In this document: positions 51,815 to 61,385 of the stretch, one piece after another
Layout of the letters: each line of letters opens with the position of its first letter
Position numbering within the stretch: position 1 is the stretch's first letter
Assembly: GCA_963666805.2 (NCBI GenBank)
Contig: CAXXWR010000003.1
Location: 62,001 to 126,000 of the forward strand
Origin: Fusibacter sp963666805
GTDB taxonomy: Bacteria > Bacillota > Clostridia > Peptostreptococcales > Acidaminobacteraceae
Direction: 5' to 3'
DNA length: 64,000 nucleotides
The notes under the pieces: model-generated
Database searches by the model: none
What the model was told of the DNA's origin: nothing
Seen by the model: only the letters and a program-made list of their open reading frames with translations
Made by a program: the position numbers and the translations under genes

Positions 51815-53350
51815 TTATCTATTTTGTTCACTTAACCATTCAAATAATGTTATTTCTTGTCCATCTACAGTATCAGTACATTCATTATTTAAGGCATAGA
51901 TCCAAGACCAGTGTCCCATATATTGATAAGGATTGCCTTCTGAATCTTTATAAAGTCCTGACGTATCTACAACTTTATCAAACAAGCTATAATGAACATT
52001 TTGAGATCCAGCTTTGATAAGTCTGTTATAGAGGGCATTTGAAAAATTATCAAGTGGGATTGGATTACCATCAGAATCTAGTTCTAAGTTATAACTCATA
52101 AAGTCCGCACTTGCTTCTCCTTTGTAAATAGCAACTGTTCCATCATCCTTAGATGCAGTTAACCATACTGGCAAATCTTTTAAGGCATTAACACGATCTT
52201 CTGTTAACCAAGAAACATCGTATGCTTCACAGATTGGGTATATAGCTGCAAAGTAATCTGGATTTTGAATAGCCATATTAACTGTCATATAGCCACCATT
52301 TGAACAGCCTCCCAAATAAATTCTCGATGTATCAATTTCTGGATGTTGAGCAACATAGTCTTTAATGAGTGCCATTAAAGCTTCACTATAATAAGAGTGA
52401 CCATCACTTGATTCAACGCTATTATTATAAGTTCCTTTACCATCAAAATCCATCCACATTGTTGGTGCTTGTGGTGCTAAGACATAGGCACCTGTGTCAC
52501 CAAAGTAAGACTGAACAGTATCTGTTGCCAAATTGACAACTTTATTGCCCATAATATTGATAAGCGTATTGGTTCCACCTTCACCTGCTCCGTGAAGCCA
52601 AATGATTAAAGGATTAGTTCCAGCTTCATCAGAAGCTGTCTCTGGGATATAATCTGCATATAATAAAGATATACCTTCATATTCAAAAGGCTGATTATTG
52701 TTAAAGCTGTCAGCAATCACATTAACATTGTTTTCAAATTGTGACTCTTCTACTGAAGATAATGCTACTGCGCTGCCATCTGTTCCAGTAAGGTTTCCGC
52801 CATTGTACTGGATACTATAAGTTGTTTCTACAAAATCATTACGTCCAGTTGTAAAATCATAGTTATAAGGTGATCCTTCTACTAAAGCAGGTCCTACTGG
52901 CATTTCGAGCGCTAAATAAGTCCCCGATGGTGATGGGTTACCTTTATCATCAGACATATACATATCTGTTACGCTTCTTTCAACTTCATTGCGAGTCGCT
53001 TCATCAGGCATTGAATTAGTTGTAAAGTCAAAAGCCTTGTACGTTCTAATAGATGTCACTTTGAAATCATCCTTGTCAACGCTCTCTAAGTCACACGCTT
53101 TTCCCACATTAATAAGCACTTTTGAGATCGCTGGTCCCCAATCATAACTTTCTGTCACTGTAACGTAAGTACCAATTGCATCCGTTACTTGTTCTTCATC
53201 AACCGCTTCAGAATCATTCTGATTAACCGGTTGATTTTCATTTCCTGTATTCACCTTGTCATCTCCCTGCGCTGTCTCACTTGAATTACATCCAGTAACT
53301 CCAAATATAAGAATCAAGCACATTAATAAAATAAACCCCGTCTTTTTCAT
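51815..53350 (-). CDS. Secreted lipoprotein alpha/beta hydrolase (esterase/peptidase-like)
   Basis: 511 residues. Lipobox GVTGC (Cys21), a polar linker, an Ig-like N-terminal esterase domain (~60-200) and an alpha/beta hydrolase: oxyanion region PLIIWLHGAGEGG, nucleophile elbow YLGGCSNGGYM, and an acid/His region near the end (YMGHWSW). Similar to carbohydrate esterases and prolyl-oligopeptidase-like hydrolases. Anchored outside the cell; substrate unknown. Confidence 0.8.
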   Translation of the reverse strand: MKKTGFILLMCLILIFGVTGCNSSETAQGDDKVNTGNENQPVNQNDSEAVDEEQVTDAIGTYVTVTESYDWGPAISKVLINVGKACDLESVDKDDFKVTSIRTYKAFDFTTNSMPDEATRNEVERSVTDMYMSDDKGNPSPSGTYLALEMPVGPALVEGSPYNYDFTTGRNDFVETTYSIQYNGGNLTGTDGSAVALSSVEESQFENNVNVIADSFNNNQPFEYEGISLLYADYIPETASDEAGTNPLIIWLHGAGEGGTNTLINIMGNKVVNLATDTVQSYFGDTGAYVLAPQAPTMWMDFDGKGTYNNSVESSDGHSYYSEALMALIKDYVAQHPEIDTSRIYLGGCSNGGYMTVNMAIQNPDYFAAIYPICEAYDVSWLTEDRVNALKDLPVWLTASKDDGTVAIYKGEASADFMSYNLELDSDGNPIPLDNFSNALYNRLIKAGSQNVHYSLFDKVVDTSGLYKDSEGNPYQYMGHWSWIYALNNECTDTVDGQEITLFEWLSEQNR

Positions 53351-53589
53351 GATAAACCTCCTAGATGATTAATATTTAGCCTCTAAGAGAATACCAATTT
53401 TTTAAAAATAAGTTTATCATCCTATTACTTATTATGTCATCTTTTTTGGAAGCTTGTGTTTTTTTTGTATCTTCGTTTAACATTTAGTACATTTTTCTTC
53501 TATTATATGCATTTTCCTTGATGTCTTATTCGTTATACGAAAAAATAAAACTTAAAAAAGGGGGCATGAAAAATTCATTACAACTCCAC

Positions 53590-54615
53590 TTAATGGTCAA
53601 AAACAATTTTTTCACTTTGGTTTTCTTTAGCTTCATAGAGTGCCTTATCCGCCCGTGCAAATAAATGTTGATAGTCCGAATTTCCCCATTTGACAACGCC
53701 TATACTAATATTGGTTTTAATACCGTATTGATCAGCTAATTCAGCATAACATTGTCTAAAATTTTCTAACAACGCCTTGAGGTCTTCTTCCTCACCAACG
53801 TATAAAAAGGCAAACTCATCACCACCCCACCGTGCTAACAAATGTGGGTATTCAATTAATTCATCAATGGCTTTTGAGAAACCACTAAGCATTTCATCAC
53901 CAACCGAATGCCCTAATGTATCATTAATATCTTTAAACTTATCTATATCAAAAAAAGCCAGATAAGTATGATTTTTATCATGTGTTTTGGCAACATTGGC
54001 AATTTTCATGTCAAAGTAATGACGGTTTCCAAGTCCCGTTAGTGCATCAAAATTAGCAAGATAGCTCAATTTTCTATTTGCCTTTTCTAACTTATCTTTA
54101 TTCTCTTCATAATGCGCTGAAAAATGACGAATCATAAGAAAACTGAAAAATAGCAATAAAGGAATCTGTACCATTCGGTCTCTAAACTGACTTTCAGTGG
54201 AGTATACTCTCATAATTTGTGGAAAATGGTATTCAACCAATTGCATTATAATAAAAATACCACATAATAAAATTGAAAAAAAGTAACGTTGTTTCCCTTT
54301 AAAGAGATAAACTACACAAATCAGGAGTACAAAAATGTAGCCAATAGAATTATTGTTTGAACCACCAGAATCTATATAGCCAAAAGGGACAATTATTACA
54401 ATAATAACGAGAAAAAAGATAAACTTACTTATCTCTACGTACTTTTCATTTCTGTTAAAAAAATAGGCCATGATTGAAATCAATTCAATGGCAAACCACT
54501 TTAAATTAATAATAAGGGGGAAATCAGCAAAGATATTCCCTAAAATGCTTATGATTGGTAAAATCATTCCTGCTATAATAGCCATTTTATATATCTTTTT
54601 TTCAATCATCTTCAA
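53590..54615 (-). CDS. Membrane-bound diguanylate cyclase (GGDEF)
   Basis: 341 residues: six N-terminal helices (to ~175), a coiled linker, and a GGDEF domain with NFDALTGLGNRHYFD, FDIDKFKDINDTLGHSVGDE (metal Asp) and active site RWGGDEFAF. No I-site RxxD is apparent just before the active site. Makes c-di-GMP in response to an unknown membrane signal. Confidence 0.9.
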   Translation of the reverse strand: MKMIEKKIYKMAIIAGMILPIISILGNIFADFPLIINLKWFAIELISIMAYFFNRNEKYVEISKFIFFLVIIVIIVPFGYIDSGGSNNNSIGYIFVLLICVVYLFKGKQRYFFSILLCGIFIIMQLVEYHFPQIMRVYSTESQFRDRMVQIPLLLFFSFLMIRHFSAHYEENKDKLEKANRKLSYLANFDALTGLGNRHYFDMKIANVAKTHDKNHTYLAFFDIDKFKDINDTLGHSVGDEMLSGFSKAIDELIEYPHLLARWGGDEFAFLYVGEEEDLKALLENFRQCYAELADQYGIKTNISIGVVKWGNSDYQHLFARADKALYEAKENQSEKIVFDH

Positions 54616-54753
54616 CCTCTTAATAAGAACTTTTTTCTTACAGTATCTCTTTTATAATATCCTGTTTAGCTTGCTTTTGCAACGCTTCTTTCTGACCTTA
54701 CTCAAAGAGATTATATCCATGCTATAATATTAAACAAATAGGAGGTTCTTAAA

Positions 54754-55563
54754 ATGAATACAGATATAAAAGCACAAATCATCTACTTGTCACACGGCGG
54801 TGGTCCTTTACCTTTAATTAATGATCCCTCACACTTAAAATTGAATCACTTTTTAGGTCAATTAAAGAATGATCTTCGCAAGCCAGAAGCTATTGTCGTT
54901 TTTAGTGCCCATTGGGAAGCCGACCCCATAGCCATTCAACATGCCAATCATCCCCCTCTCATTTATGACTATTATGGTTTTCCAGAAGAAACCTATCACT
55001 TAGACTATCCTGCAAATGGTCACCCAAAATTGGCCGAAAAGATAGCAAGTCTTTTAAATGAAGCCAACATTGAAAATCATTTAGACGACCAGCAACCTTA
55101 TGATCACGGCATGTATATTCCCCTTATGAAAATATATCCTGATGCCTCAATTCCCTGTATCCAAATTTCCTTATCTCACTCGCTAGATGCTCGGACACAT
55201 CTCAAACTAGGAGAAGCACTCAGACCCCTTCTTTCTGAAAATATTTTATTTATCGGATCAGGCTTTTCTTTCCACAACCTTCGTGCCTTTGACATGAATC
55301 CTAATCCATCACCTGATTTAAAAAATGAAGCTTTTCAGGGATGGCTACTTGACCACTGTGTGTACCACTATGAAAAAAACAAAAGTGAATCAGCACTTAT
55401 CAATTGGGAAAAAGCACCTCATGCTAGATATTGTCATCCAAGAGAGGAACATCTCCTTCCACTCCATATCTGTGTAGGATTAGCGCAAGCTCAAGCAACC
55501 TGTCTGTTTTTTGACTCCATTGCAGGTAAAAAATCTATTGGGCTCCTCTGGCAATCATTTTAG
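54754..55563 (+). CDS. DODA-type extradiol dioxygenase family (YgiD-like)
   Basis: 269 residues. Metal ligands in YLSHGGGPLP, VFSAHWEAD and YDHGMYIPLM, and a C-terminal HPREEHLLPLHICVG, as in 4,5-DOPA dioxygenase. The family opens catechol-type rings with O2; in an anaerobe this is odd and the true substrate is uncertain. AGGAGG precedes the ATG. Single gene. Confidence 0.88.
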   Translation: MNTDIKAQIIYLSHGGGPLPLINDPSHLKLNHFLGQLKNDLRKPEAIVVFSAHWEADPIAIQHANHPPLIYDYYGFPEETYHLDYPANGHPKLAEKIASLLNEANIENHLDDQQPYDHGMYIPLMKIYPDASIPCIQISLSHSLDARTHLKLGEALRPLLSENILFIGSGFSFHNLRAFDMNPNPSPDLKNEAFQGWLLDHCVYHYEKNKSESALINWEKAPHARYCHPREEHLLPLHICVGLAQAQATCLFFDSIAGKKSIGLLWQSF

Positions 55564-55656
55564 GTAAGAATCTGCTATCCTAGAGTGGCTACACTCTTGC
55601 TGCAACACTTACAACCATAGATTTACAAGCATCTCCAAAACAAATATTGATTTCAG

Positions 55657-55685
55657 TTGACAAGCTAATTGAAACATGCTATCAT
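55657..55685 (+). promoter_or_regulatory. Sigma-A promoter of the S4 paralogue
   Basis: TTGACA (55657-55662) and TATCAT (55680-55685) at an ideal 17-nt spacing, 46 nt before the start codon. Confidence 0.75.
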
Positions 55686-55692
55686 TTACAAA

Positions 55693-55707
55693 TGATAATA
55701 ATTCTCA
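55693..55707. promoter_or_regulatory. Fur-type box over the S4 paralogue start site
   Basis: TGATAATAATTCTCA matches the Fur-family 7-1-7 palindrome (TGATAAT-N-ATTATCA) at 14 of 15 positions, beginning 8 nt after the -10, where a bound repressor would block transcription. It could be read by Fur, Zur or PerR. Confidence 0.65.
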
Positions 55708-55731
55708 TTTAATATAATTGGAGGTGATTCT

Positions 55732-56331
55732 TTGGCGCGCATGAGAGGCCCAAGATTTAAGCAATGTAGAAGACTCAACCTCAATGTCACTGGACATCCA
55801 AAAGCAATGAAACGTGCTGGTAACGGTCAAGCAAGAGATTCAAAAAAACTTTCTCCTTACGGGACACAGCTATTGGAAAAACAAAGACTTAGAGGTTACT
55901 ATGAAGTCATGGAAAAACAATTTAAACGCTATGTGAAAAAGGCAAAAGCGAGTTCAGATATAACAGGGGAACGGCTTGTTAAAGACCTTGAATGTCGTTT
56001 TGACAACTTGGTCTATAGAATGAATTTTGCAAGTTCTATTAGACAAGCACGTCAGATGGTTGTTCATGGTCATTTATTAATTAATGGTCAAAAGGTTGAT
56101 ATTCCTTCTTACCCTGTCAAGGTAGGTGACGTTATTACTATCAGAGAAAAATACCGTCACAATGCTCATTTTGAAGTGAATATCACCAATCAAAACTATC
56201 AACTCCCGTATATTCAACATAGTGATGATTTTTATTCAGCAACTCTAATAAGAGAACCTGAGCGTACAGAAATTCCAATCGAAATCAGCGACCATTTAGT
56301 GGTTGAATACTATGCACAAATGATTTCATAA
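55732..56331 (+). CDS. rpsD: 30S ribosomal protein S4 paralogue
   Basis: 199 residues with the S4 N-terminal domain and S4 RNA-binding domain (LECRFDNLVYRMNFASS, ARQMVVHGHLLINGQKV). The N-terminal zinc cluster cysteines are reduced to a single Cys (KQCRRL), so it is a zinc-free (C-) form. It sits alone, not in the ribosomal alpha operon, and is diverged, suggesting a second copy used under special conditions. TTG start at 55732 with GGAGGTG 5 nt upstream. A Fur-type box overlies its promoter. Confidence 0.9.
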   Translation: MARMRGPRFKQCRRLNLNVTGHPKAMKRAGNGQARDSKKLSPYGTQLLEKQRLRGYYEVMEKQFKRYVKKAKASSDITGERLVKDLECRFDNLVYRMNFASSIRQARQMVVHGHLLINGQKVDIPSYPVKVGDVITIREKYRHNAHFEVNITNQNYQLPYIQHSDDFYSATLIREPERTEIPIEISDHLVVEYYAQMIS

Positions 56332-56345
56332 AAAATAATTGCATG

Positions 56346-56384
56346 AAAAAGACGGTCCCATTCTTTGGGAAACCGTCTTTTTTT
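56346..56384. terminator. Intrinsic terminator
   Basis: AAAAAGACGGT pairs with ACCGTCTTTTT, with inner CCCA/TGGG; between the convergent S4 and SDR genes. Confidence 0.88.
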
Positions 56385-56404
56385 AATAATAAAGTGTTTT
56401 TTGA

Positions 56405-57172
56405 TTACACTAAACTTGTACCACCATCAATAATCACATATTGGCCAGTTACATAACTTGACGCATCACTTGAAAAGAATAAAATAGGACCACTGACTTC
56501 CCCTTCTTCTCCTGGTCGGTTCATTGGGCAAATAGCACTATATGTTTTTAAAAATTCATCTGATTTAAAGAGTGAATTTTGAGTCATTTCTGTTTTGAAA
56601 AGGCCTGGACAAACACTGTTAACTGTAATATTGTCTTTACCATATGATGCTGCCATCCCCATTGAAAGACCAATAACACCGCTCTTAGATGCATTATAAG
56701 AATGTCTAATAAAGGTATCTTGCTTGTCACCCATAAAGGCATTGACAGAAGCAACATTGACAATTTTGCCGTATTTTTGTTCTTGCATATGAGGCACAAC
56801 GTATTTACTCATTAAAAAGATCCCTTTGAGATTAACATCAAACGATTTGTTCCACTCTTCGACTGATAAAGTTGTTACGCCACCTCTTACGGCAACACCT
56901 GCATTATTCAGTAAAATATCAATTTTACCGAAATGGTCAAAAACTTCTTTTACTGCCGCTTTAACTGAATCTTCATCCGTTACATCACAGGCAACAGCTA
57001 TCACATCTGCCCCACCTGCTTTTATTTCTTCAGCTAATTGATCTAGTTTTTCTTTTCTTCTAGCCAGTAAAGCTACTGATGCACCATTTTCCGCATAATT
57101 TCTAGCGGCATCAGCACCAAGTCCACTTGATGCACCTGTTACAATTGCTACTTTTCCATCCAAATTAAACAT
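56405..57172 (-). CDS. Short-chain dehydrogenase/reductase
   Basis: 255 residues, classical SDR: TGASSGLG cofactor motif, NNAG, catalytic Ser (NVASVN), and YNASK. Arg in LLARRKEK suggests NADP(H). Closest in style to FabG/3-oxoacyl reductases and glucose 1-dehydrogenases; substrate unclear. AGGAGG precedes the ATG. Confidence 0.9.
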   Translation of the reverse strand: MFNLDGKVAIVTGASSGLGADAARNYAENGASVALLARRKEKLDQLAEEIKAGGADVIAVACDVTDEDSVKAAVKEVFDHFGKIDILLNNAGVAVRGGVTTLSVEEWNKSFDVNLKGIFLMSKYVVPHMQEQKYGKIVNVASVNAFMGDKQDTFIRHSYNASKSGVIGLSMGMAASYGKDNITVNSVCPGLFKTEMTQNSLFKSDEFLKTYSAICPMNRPGEEGEVSGPILFFSSDASSYVTGQYVIIDGGTSLV

Positions 57173-57278
57173 GTCTTCCTCCTATTTTTAGTATTTATCA
57201 TTAATTGATTAGAGAGCTAAAAAGTTCTACCAATATAGTAATACCCTAATCACTTAAATTTAAACAAAAGAAATAAAA

Positions 57279-57845
57279 TTAAACAAATCCTTTATCTGTA
57301 ATGACACTGTCTATCTTTTGGTCGTGAAGATCCACAGGAATTTCATCACTATCATAAAATGTCGAACGACACAGGCCAACAGTTAAAATGGGATGCTGGC
57401 TCAAAAATTTATCATAAAAACCACCACCATAACCAATGCGATAATGTGAATGATTAAAACTCAATCCTGGAACGACGCAAAGAGTCTGACTGTCTATTTC
57501 AACTACTCTATCTTTATGAACAGGTTCCAGAATCCCTTTAAAGCCTTCTTTTAAATCATTCAAATCATCAATTTGATAAAAAGACATGGTCTTAGTCTCT
57601 CGATCAACAAGAGGAACGCCCACTGTTTTTTGGTCTTTAATGGCTTGACGAATAATCCCATGTGTATCAACTTCTTCTGTTGTAGAAACATAAATTAGCA
57701 CTTTTTCACACGTTTGGTAGAGCTCTGATTTAAGAAAAATATCGGTGATTTTAGTGTCCATCTTCTGCCTTGATTCTTGTGAAATCCGCTTTCTTTCTGC
57801 CATTAATTTTTGACGTAAAGCTTTTTTTAGCAAAATATTTTCCAT
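57279..57845 (-). CDS. 5-formyltetrahydrofolate cyclo-ligase
   Basis: 188 residues with family motifs RQKLMAERKRI, GVPLVDRETKTM, and the nucleotide-binding VVPGLSFNHSHYRIGYGGGFYDKFL (in two parts). Converts 5-formyl-THF to methenyl-THF using ATP. It follows folD by 20 nt, forming a one-carbon pair. Confidence 0.92.
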   Translation of the reverse strand: MENILLKKALRQKLMAERKRISQESRQKMDTKITDIFLKSELYQTCEKVLIYVSTTEEVDTHGIIRQAIKDQKTVGVPLVDRETKTMSFYQIDDLNDLKEGFKGILEPVHKDRVVEIDSQTLCVVPGLSFNHSHYRIGYGGGFYDKFLSQHPILTVGLCRSTFYDSDEIPVDLHDQKIDSVITDKGFV

Positions 57846-57865
57846 ATGTCCCCCTCAACGATGAC

Positions 57866-58729
57866 TTATATACGCCCTTCTTTTTCAAGTAGCGAAACTG
57901 CTTTCAACACATGCTTGGCAAGAATCGTTGTTGTCACAGAGCCAACACCACCCGGAACAGGTGTAATGGCTTTTACCGTTTCATTAACTGATTCGAAATT
58001 GATGTCTCCAGTCATTTTACCTTCTTCGTCAACATTGATTCCCACATCAATGGCTATCGTCTGTGGACCAACATAAGTTTTATCAATCATTTGAGAACGC
58101 CCTACTGCAGCAATAATAATATCCGCTCTTTGAGTCATTTCTCTCATATTTTGAGTTCGGCTGTGGCAAATCGACACCGTCGCATTTTCACCAAGCAGTA
58201 ACATAGACAAGGGTTTACCGACAACTAAGCTTCTGCCTACAACAACCACATTTTTTCCCTCTAAGTTCACTTCAAAATGTTTTAATATTTCTACTACTGC
58301 CTCTGCCGTACAAGGCGCAAAACCACTTGGGTCGCCCATATAGACTTTACCTGCGTTTACTGGATTAAGACCATCTATGTCCTTTAGTGGATCCAAACGT
58401 CTTTTGATAACCTCTTCATCAAGCGTTTTGGGGAGTGGTGAAAACATCAATACCCCATGACAGGTTTTATCCTCATTAATTTCATCAATAACCTTTTCAA
58501 ACTCACCTTGGCTAATATTTTCAGGACATTCAATAACCTTCGAGTCAATTCCAACTAAATTCATTCTCTTTATAGCAGCTCTTTCATAGGCTAGATCATC
58601 TTCGCGGTTTCCCACACGAACAATACAAAGTGCTGGCGTAATTCCTCTACTTTTATAGTTCAAAACCTGCTCTGAGAGTTTTTCCTTATACGCTCTTGCC
58701 ACTTCAATACCTTTCAATACTTGGCTCAT
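57866..58729 (-). CDS. folD: Methylene-THF dehydrogenase / methenyl-THF cyclohydrolase
   Basis: 287 residues. Substrate-site GVLMFSPLPK, PCTAEAVVEILK and cofactor loop VVVVGRSLVVGKPLSMLLL fit bifunctional FolD. The catalytic Lys of the usual YxxxK is represented by YERAAIKR. Supplies formyl-THF units and, in acetogens, the methyl branch. First gene of the folate pair. Confidence 0.94.
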   Translation of the reverse strand: MSQVLKGIEVARAYKEKLSEQVLNYKSRGITPALCIVRVGNREDDLAYERAAIKRMNLVGIDSKVIECPENISQGEFEKVIDEINEDKTCHGVLMFSPLPKTLDEEVIKRRLDPLKDIDGLNPVNAGKVYMGDPSGFAPCTAEAVVEILKHFEVNLEGKNVVVVGRSLVVGKPLSMLLLGENATVSICHSRTQNMREMTQRADIIIAAVGRSQMIDKTYVGPQTIAIDVGINVDEEGKMTGDINFESVNETVKAITPVPGGVGSVTTTILAKHVLKAVSLLEKEGRI

Positions 58730-58842
58730 GACTTGCCAACCTCCTTATGATTTGTCTAGTCTCAATCAATTTGATGCTTATCATTCTATTTTTATTATAT
58801 CATTAGATGCTTAGATTCCGAAATCTTGATTCACAGGTCTAA

Positions 58843-58883
58843 AAAAACCCCAGAACCAACTCCCTATTTGGCTCTGAGGTTTT
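58843..58883. terminator. Intrinsic terminator
   Basis: AAAACCCCAGAACCA pairs with TGGCTCTGAGGTTTT with two mismatches, between the folD upstream region and the end of the kce operon. A T-rich tract (TATTTTTTTATTTTTATC type) fills 58920-58985. Confidence 0.6.
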
Positions 58884-59016
58884 CTATCCTTTTTACTTTT
58901 AAGTGTTCATCATTCTATTAATATAGTCATTACTATCTATTTTTTTATTTTTATCTATTTTTTATTTTTATTTCTTTTTTACTTCTGCTTTTCAATACGG
59001 TTCATACTTTACTTCA

Positions 59017-60345
59017 TCAGAAGAAAAGCGGTGGCAACACAAGAAGACAAATCACCGTTACAATCAACCATATAAACCAAATAAATGCCATCATTCCCCA
59101 AGCGTCTTTAAGTTTCATCTTAACGAGGGCTAAGGCAGGAATAATATAAAGGGGCTGTAGCAAATTAGTCGCTTCATCACCAAACATGAATGAAGTTGCA
59201 ATTGTTGGAATATGTGCGTGTAAGGCTTGTGCAGCTTGTGTGAGTACTGGTCCTTGAACAATCCATTGTCCCCCTTGCGAAGGTACAAATAAATTGACAA
59301 TAGAGGCAGAAAAATAGGAGAAGACATAGATGGTTCTTTCGTTGGCAATCCCAATTAATCCATCTGCTAAAACTTGTGTTAATCCAGATGATGACATGAT
59401 GCCCATAATCCCTCCGTAAAACGGAAATTGAATCATTACTTGCGTAGCAAGTGGCATGTTCTCTTGAACTGCATTTACAAAGCCAAGAGGGGTCTTATAA
59501 AGCAATAATGCCAAGATCAAGAAAATAAAAATCACAAGGTTAAGTGTAAGTGATCCGCCCCCTACAAAATGAGCAACCATATAGACTAGACCAACAATCA
59601 CTAAAATAATATTTAAAATTGGACTATTATTCATACTATCAGCTGGTGTTTCATTTTTGGGTTTAGTCATATCTACTTTTGTTTCAATATCACCTGTAAA
59701 TTCTACAACTTCTTCACTTGAAGGTCGCATAAAAATAGCAACGATAATCGTAATGATAAATAATGCTGCTACAGTAATTAACCCCACTGGATTAAGAGCA
59801 GTTTGTGATACAGGAATAACACCGATTTGATCGACTAAAAAGTGATCTGGTGATGCTAATAACGCCACAACTGAAATAGAAGGACATATCGGTTGGACCA
59901 TTAGCATACAAGCATAACCTACAGCAATCATAAATGGGAAATGACACCCTTTTACATTCTTAGATAAATACATTGATAAAATCGGTGCCAAAATAACTGC
60001 AAAAGCCCAGTTAATATAAGCTGCTATACAAGTCACTACAATCAACATAATATATGCTTGTGTTGATGACTTTGGGATTTTAGCAATTTTAGATAGGAAA
60101 CGTTCAATAATCGGTGCCTTTGCAACTGCACTTGTGAGAACAACCATAATGGTCATTTGGAATGCAAAAACAAGCATTGACCAAAGGCCGTCATACCAAT
60201 AAGTCACAATATCTAATCCATTTGATGGTGTAAATGCCACTGCGAGTAAACTCACAATAAACGTTAAAATAACACAAAAAACAAACGATGTTGGAATAAA
60301 GCGATCTGCTGCAAACTGAAACTTTTTAGATAATTTCCAAAGCAT
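59017..60345 (-). CDS. Short-chain fatty acid transporter (AtoE family)
   Basis: 442 residues with about 11-12 helices; YWYDGLWSMLVFAFQMTIMV, FPFYGGIMGIM and VPSQGGQWIVQGPVL are typical of AtoE. Moves acetoacetate/butyrate-type acids. Last gene of kce-hbd-atoE; 61 nt behind the dehydrogenase gene. Confidence 0.88.
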   Translation of the reverse strand: MLWKLSKKFQFAADRFIPTSFVFCVILTFIVSLLAVAFTPSNGLDIVTYWYDGLWSMLVFAFQMTIMVVLTSAVAKAPIIERFLSKIAKIPKSSTQAYIMLIVVTCIAAYINWAFAVILAPILSMYLSKNVKGCHFPFMIAVGYACMLMVQPICPSISVVALLASPDHFLVDQIGVIPVSQTALNPVGLITVAALFIITIIVAIFMRPSSEEVVEFTGDIETKVDMTKPKNETPADSMNNSPILNIILVIVGLVYMVAHFVGGGSLTLNLVIFIFLILALLLYKTPLGFVNAVQENMPLATQVMIQFPFYGGIMGIMSSSGLTQVLADGLIGIANERTIYVFSYFSASIVNLFVPSQGGQWIVQGPVLTQAAQALHAHIPTIATSFMFGDEATNLLQPLYIIPALALVKMKLKDAWGMMAFIWFIWLIVTVICLLVLPPLFF

Positions 60346-60406
60346 TGGACAATTCCTCCCGTAATAAATTAGTACATATTTTTTTCTCCCCCAAATTATA
60401 TGTCCT

Positions 60407-61363
60407 TTACTTTTTATTTTTCATATAATATTGGCTTGCCTTTAATTGATGAATAAGGCGTTTATTATAAGCTTTTTTAATAGCATCCGCTTCTTCTGAA
60501 TCATAATCAAAAAAACCTTTTCCAGATTTAAATCCCAATTCATTTTTTGATACTTTCTCTCTCAAAATAGGATTAGCTGCTTGAGAATGGTCCATGTCTT
60601 TCAATAAGTTATCCCCTACTGTACACCATATATCAAGTCCACCAAAATCAGCTATTTCAAGTTGTCCTGTTGTAGCATATCTAAATCCGGGGCCAAATAT
60701 AAGTGCCTTATCTATATCTGCTGGCGAAGCAACCCCTTGTTCAATCAGCGAAAACACTTCACGTGCTACGCCCTGCTGAATACGATTTGCCACAAGTCCT
60801 GGAACCTCTTTTAATACTTTGATAACCTGTTTACCAATACTCTCATAGAGTGCTGCTACTTCATCGAATACAGATTCAGTCATGTTCCCAAAAAAAGATA
60901 ATTCTGCAATAGGCATAATCAATGCCGGATTATACCAGTGATTAATCATCATTCTACCTTTTCGATTATCTGAAACAACTGCCATCATCTCTCCAAGTGT
61001 GAGACTCGACGTGTTACTTGCAAAGATCGTCTCTTCTGGACACCATGAATCCAGTTTTTGGAACAAAGATTGTTTGAGTTCGATTTTTTCAGGAATCGCT
61101 TCAATCACATAATCTGCATCTATTGTGCATGCTTTTAAGTCAGTAGATAAGTGGATTCTTTCAAGTATCACTTCTATTGAATCCCCATTTAACAGGTCTT
61201 CTTCCTCGAAAGTTTTTAATTCACTCGCCATTATTGAAGGCAATTTTTTAAGATAACTTTCATTTGTATCATATAGATTCACTTTATAGCCATAGATTGC
61301 AAAATTTTCTGCAATTGAATGTCCCATTGTCCCTGCACCTATGACTGCTATTTTTTTAATCAT
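60407..61363 (-). CDS. 3-hydroxyacyl-CoA dehydrogenase (3-hydroxybutyryl-CoA type)
   Basis: 318 residues. NAD-binding VIGAGTMGHSIAENFA; catalytic His in MINHWYNPA; C-terminal domain with GPGFRYATTGQLEIADFGG. Reads as a HBD-like enzyme; the adjacent kce suggests work on beta-hydroxy/keto acids or related carnitine-type substrates. Twenty-two nt behind kce. Confidence 0.88.
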   Translation of the reverse strand: MIKKIAVIGAGTMGHSIAENFAIYGYKVNLYDTNESYLKKLPSIMASELKTFEEEDLLNGDSIEVILERIHLSTDLKACTIDADYVIEAIPEKIELKQSLFQKLDSWCPEETIFASNTSSLTLGEMMAVVSDNRKGRMMINHWYNPALIMPIAELSFFGNMTESVFDEVAALYESIGKQVIKVLKEVPGLVANRIQQGVAREVFSLIEQGVASPADIDKALIFGPGFRYATTGQLEIADFGGLDIWCTVGDNLLKDMDHSQAANPILREKVSKNELGFKSGKGFFDYDSEEADAIKKAYNKRLIHQLKASQYYMKNKK

Positions 61364-61385
61364 GATGTCAGCCTCCTTTAACGGT

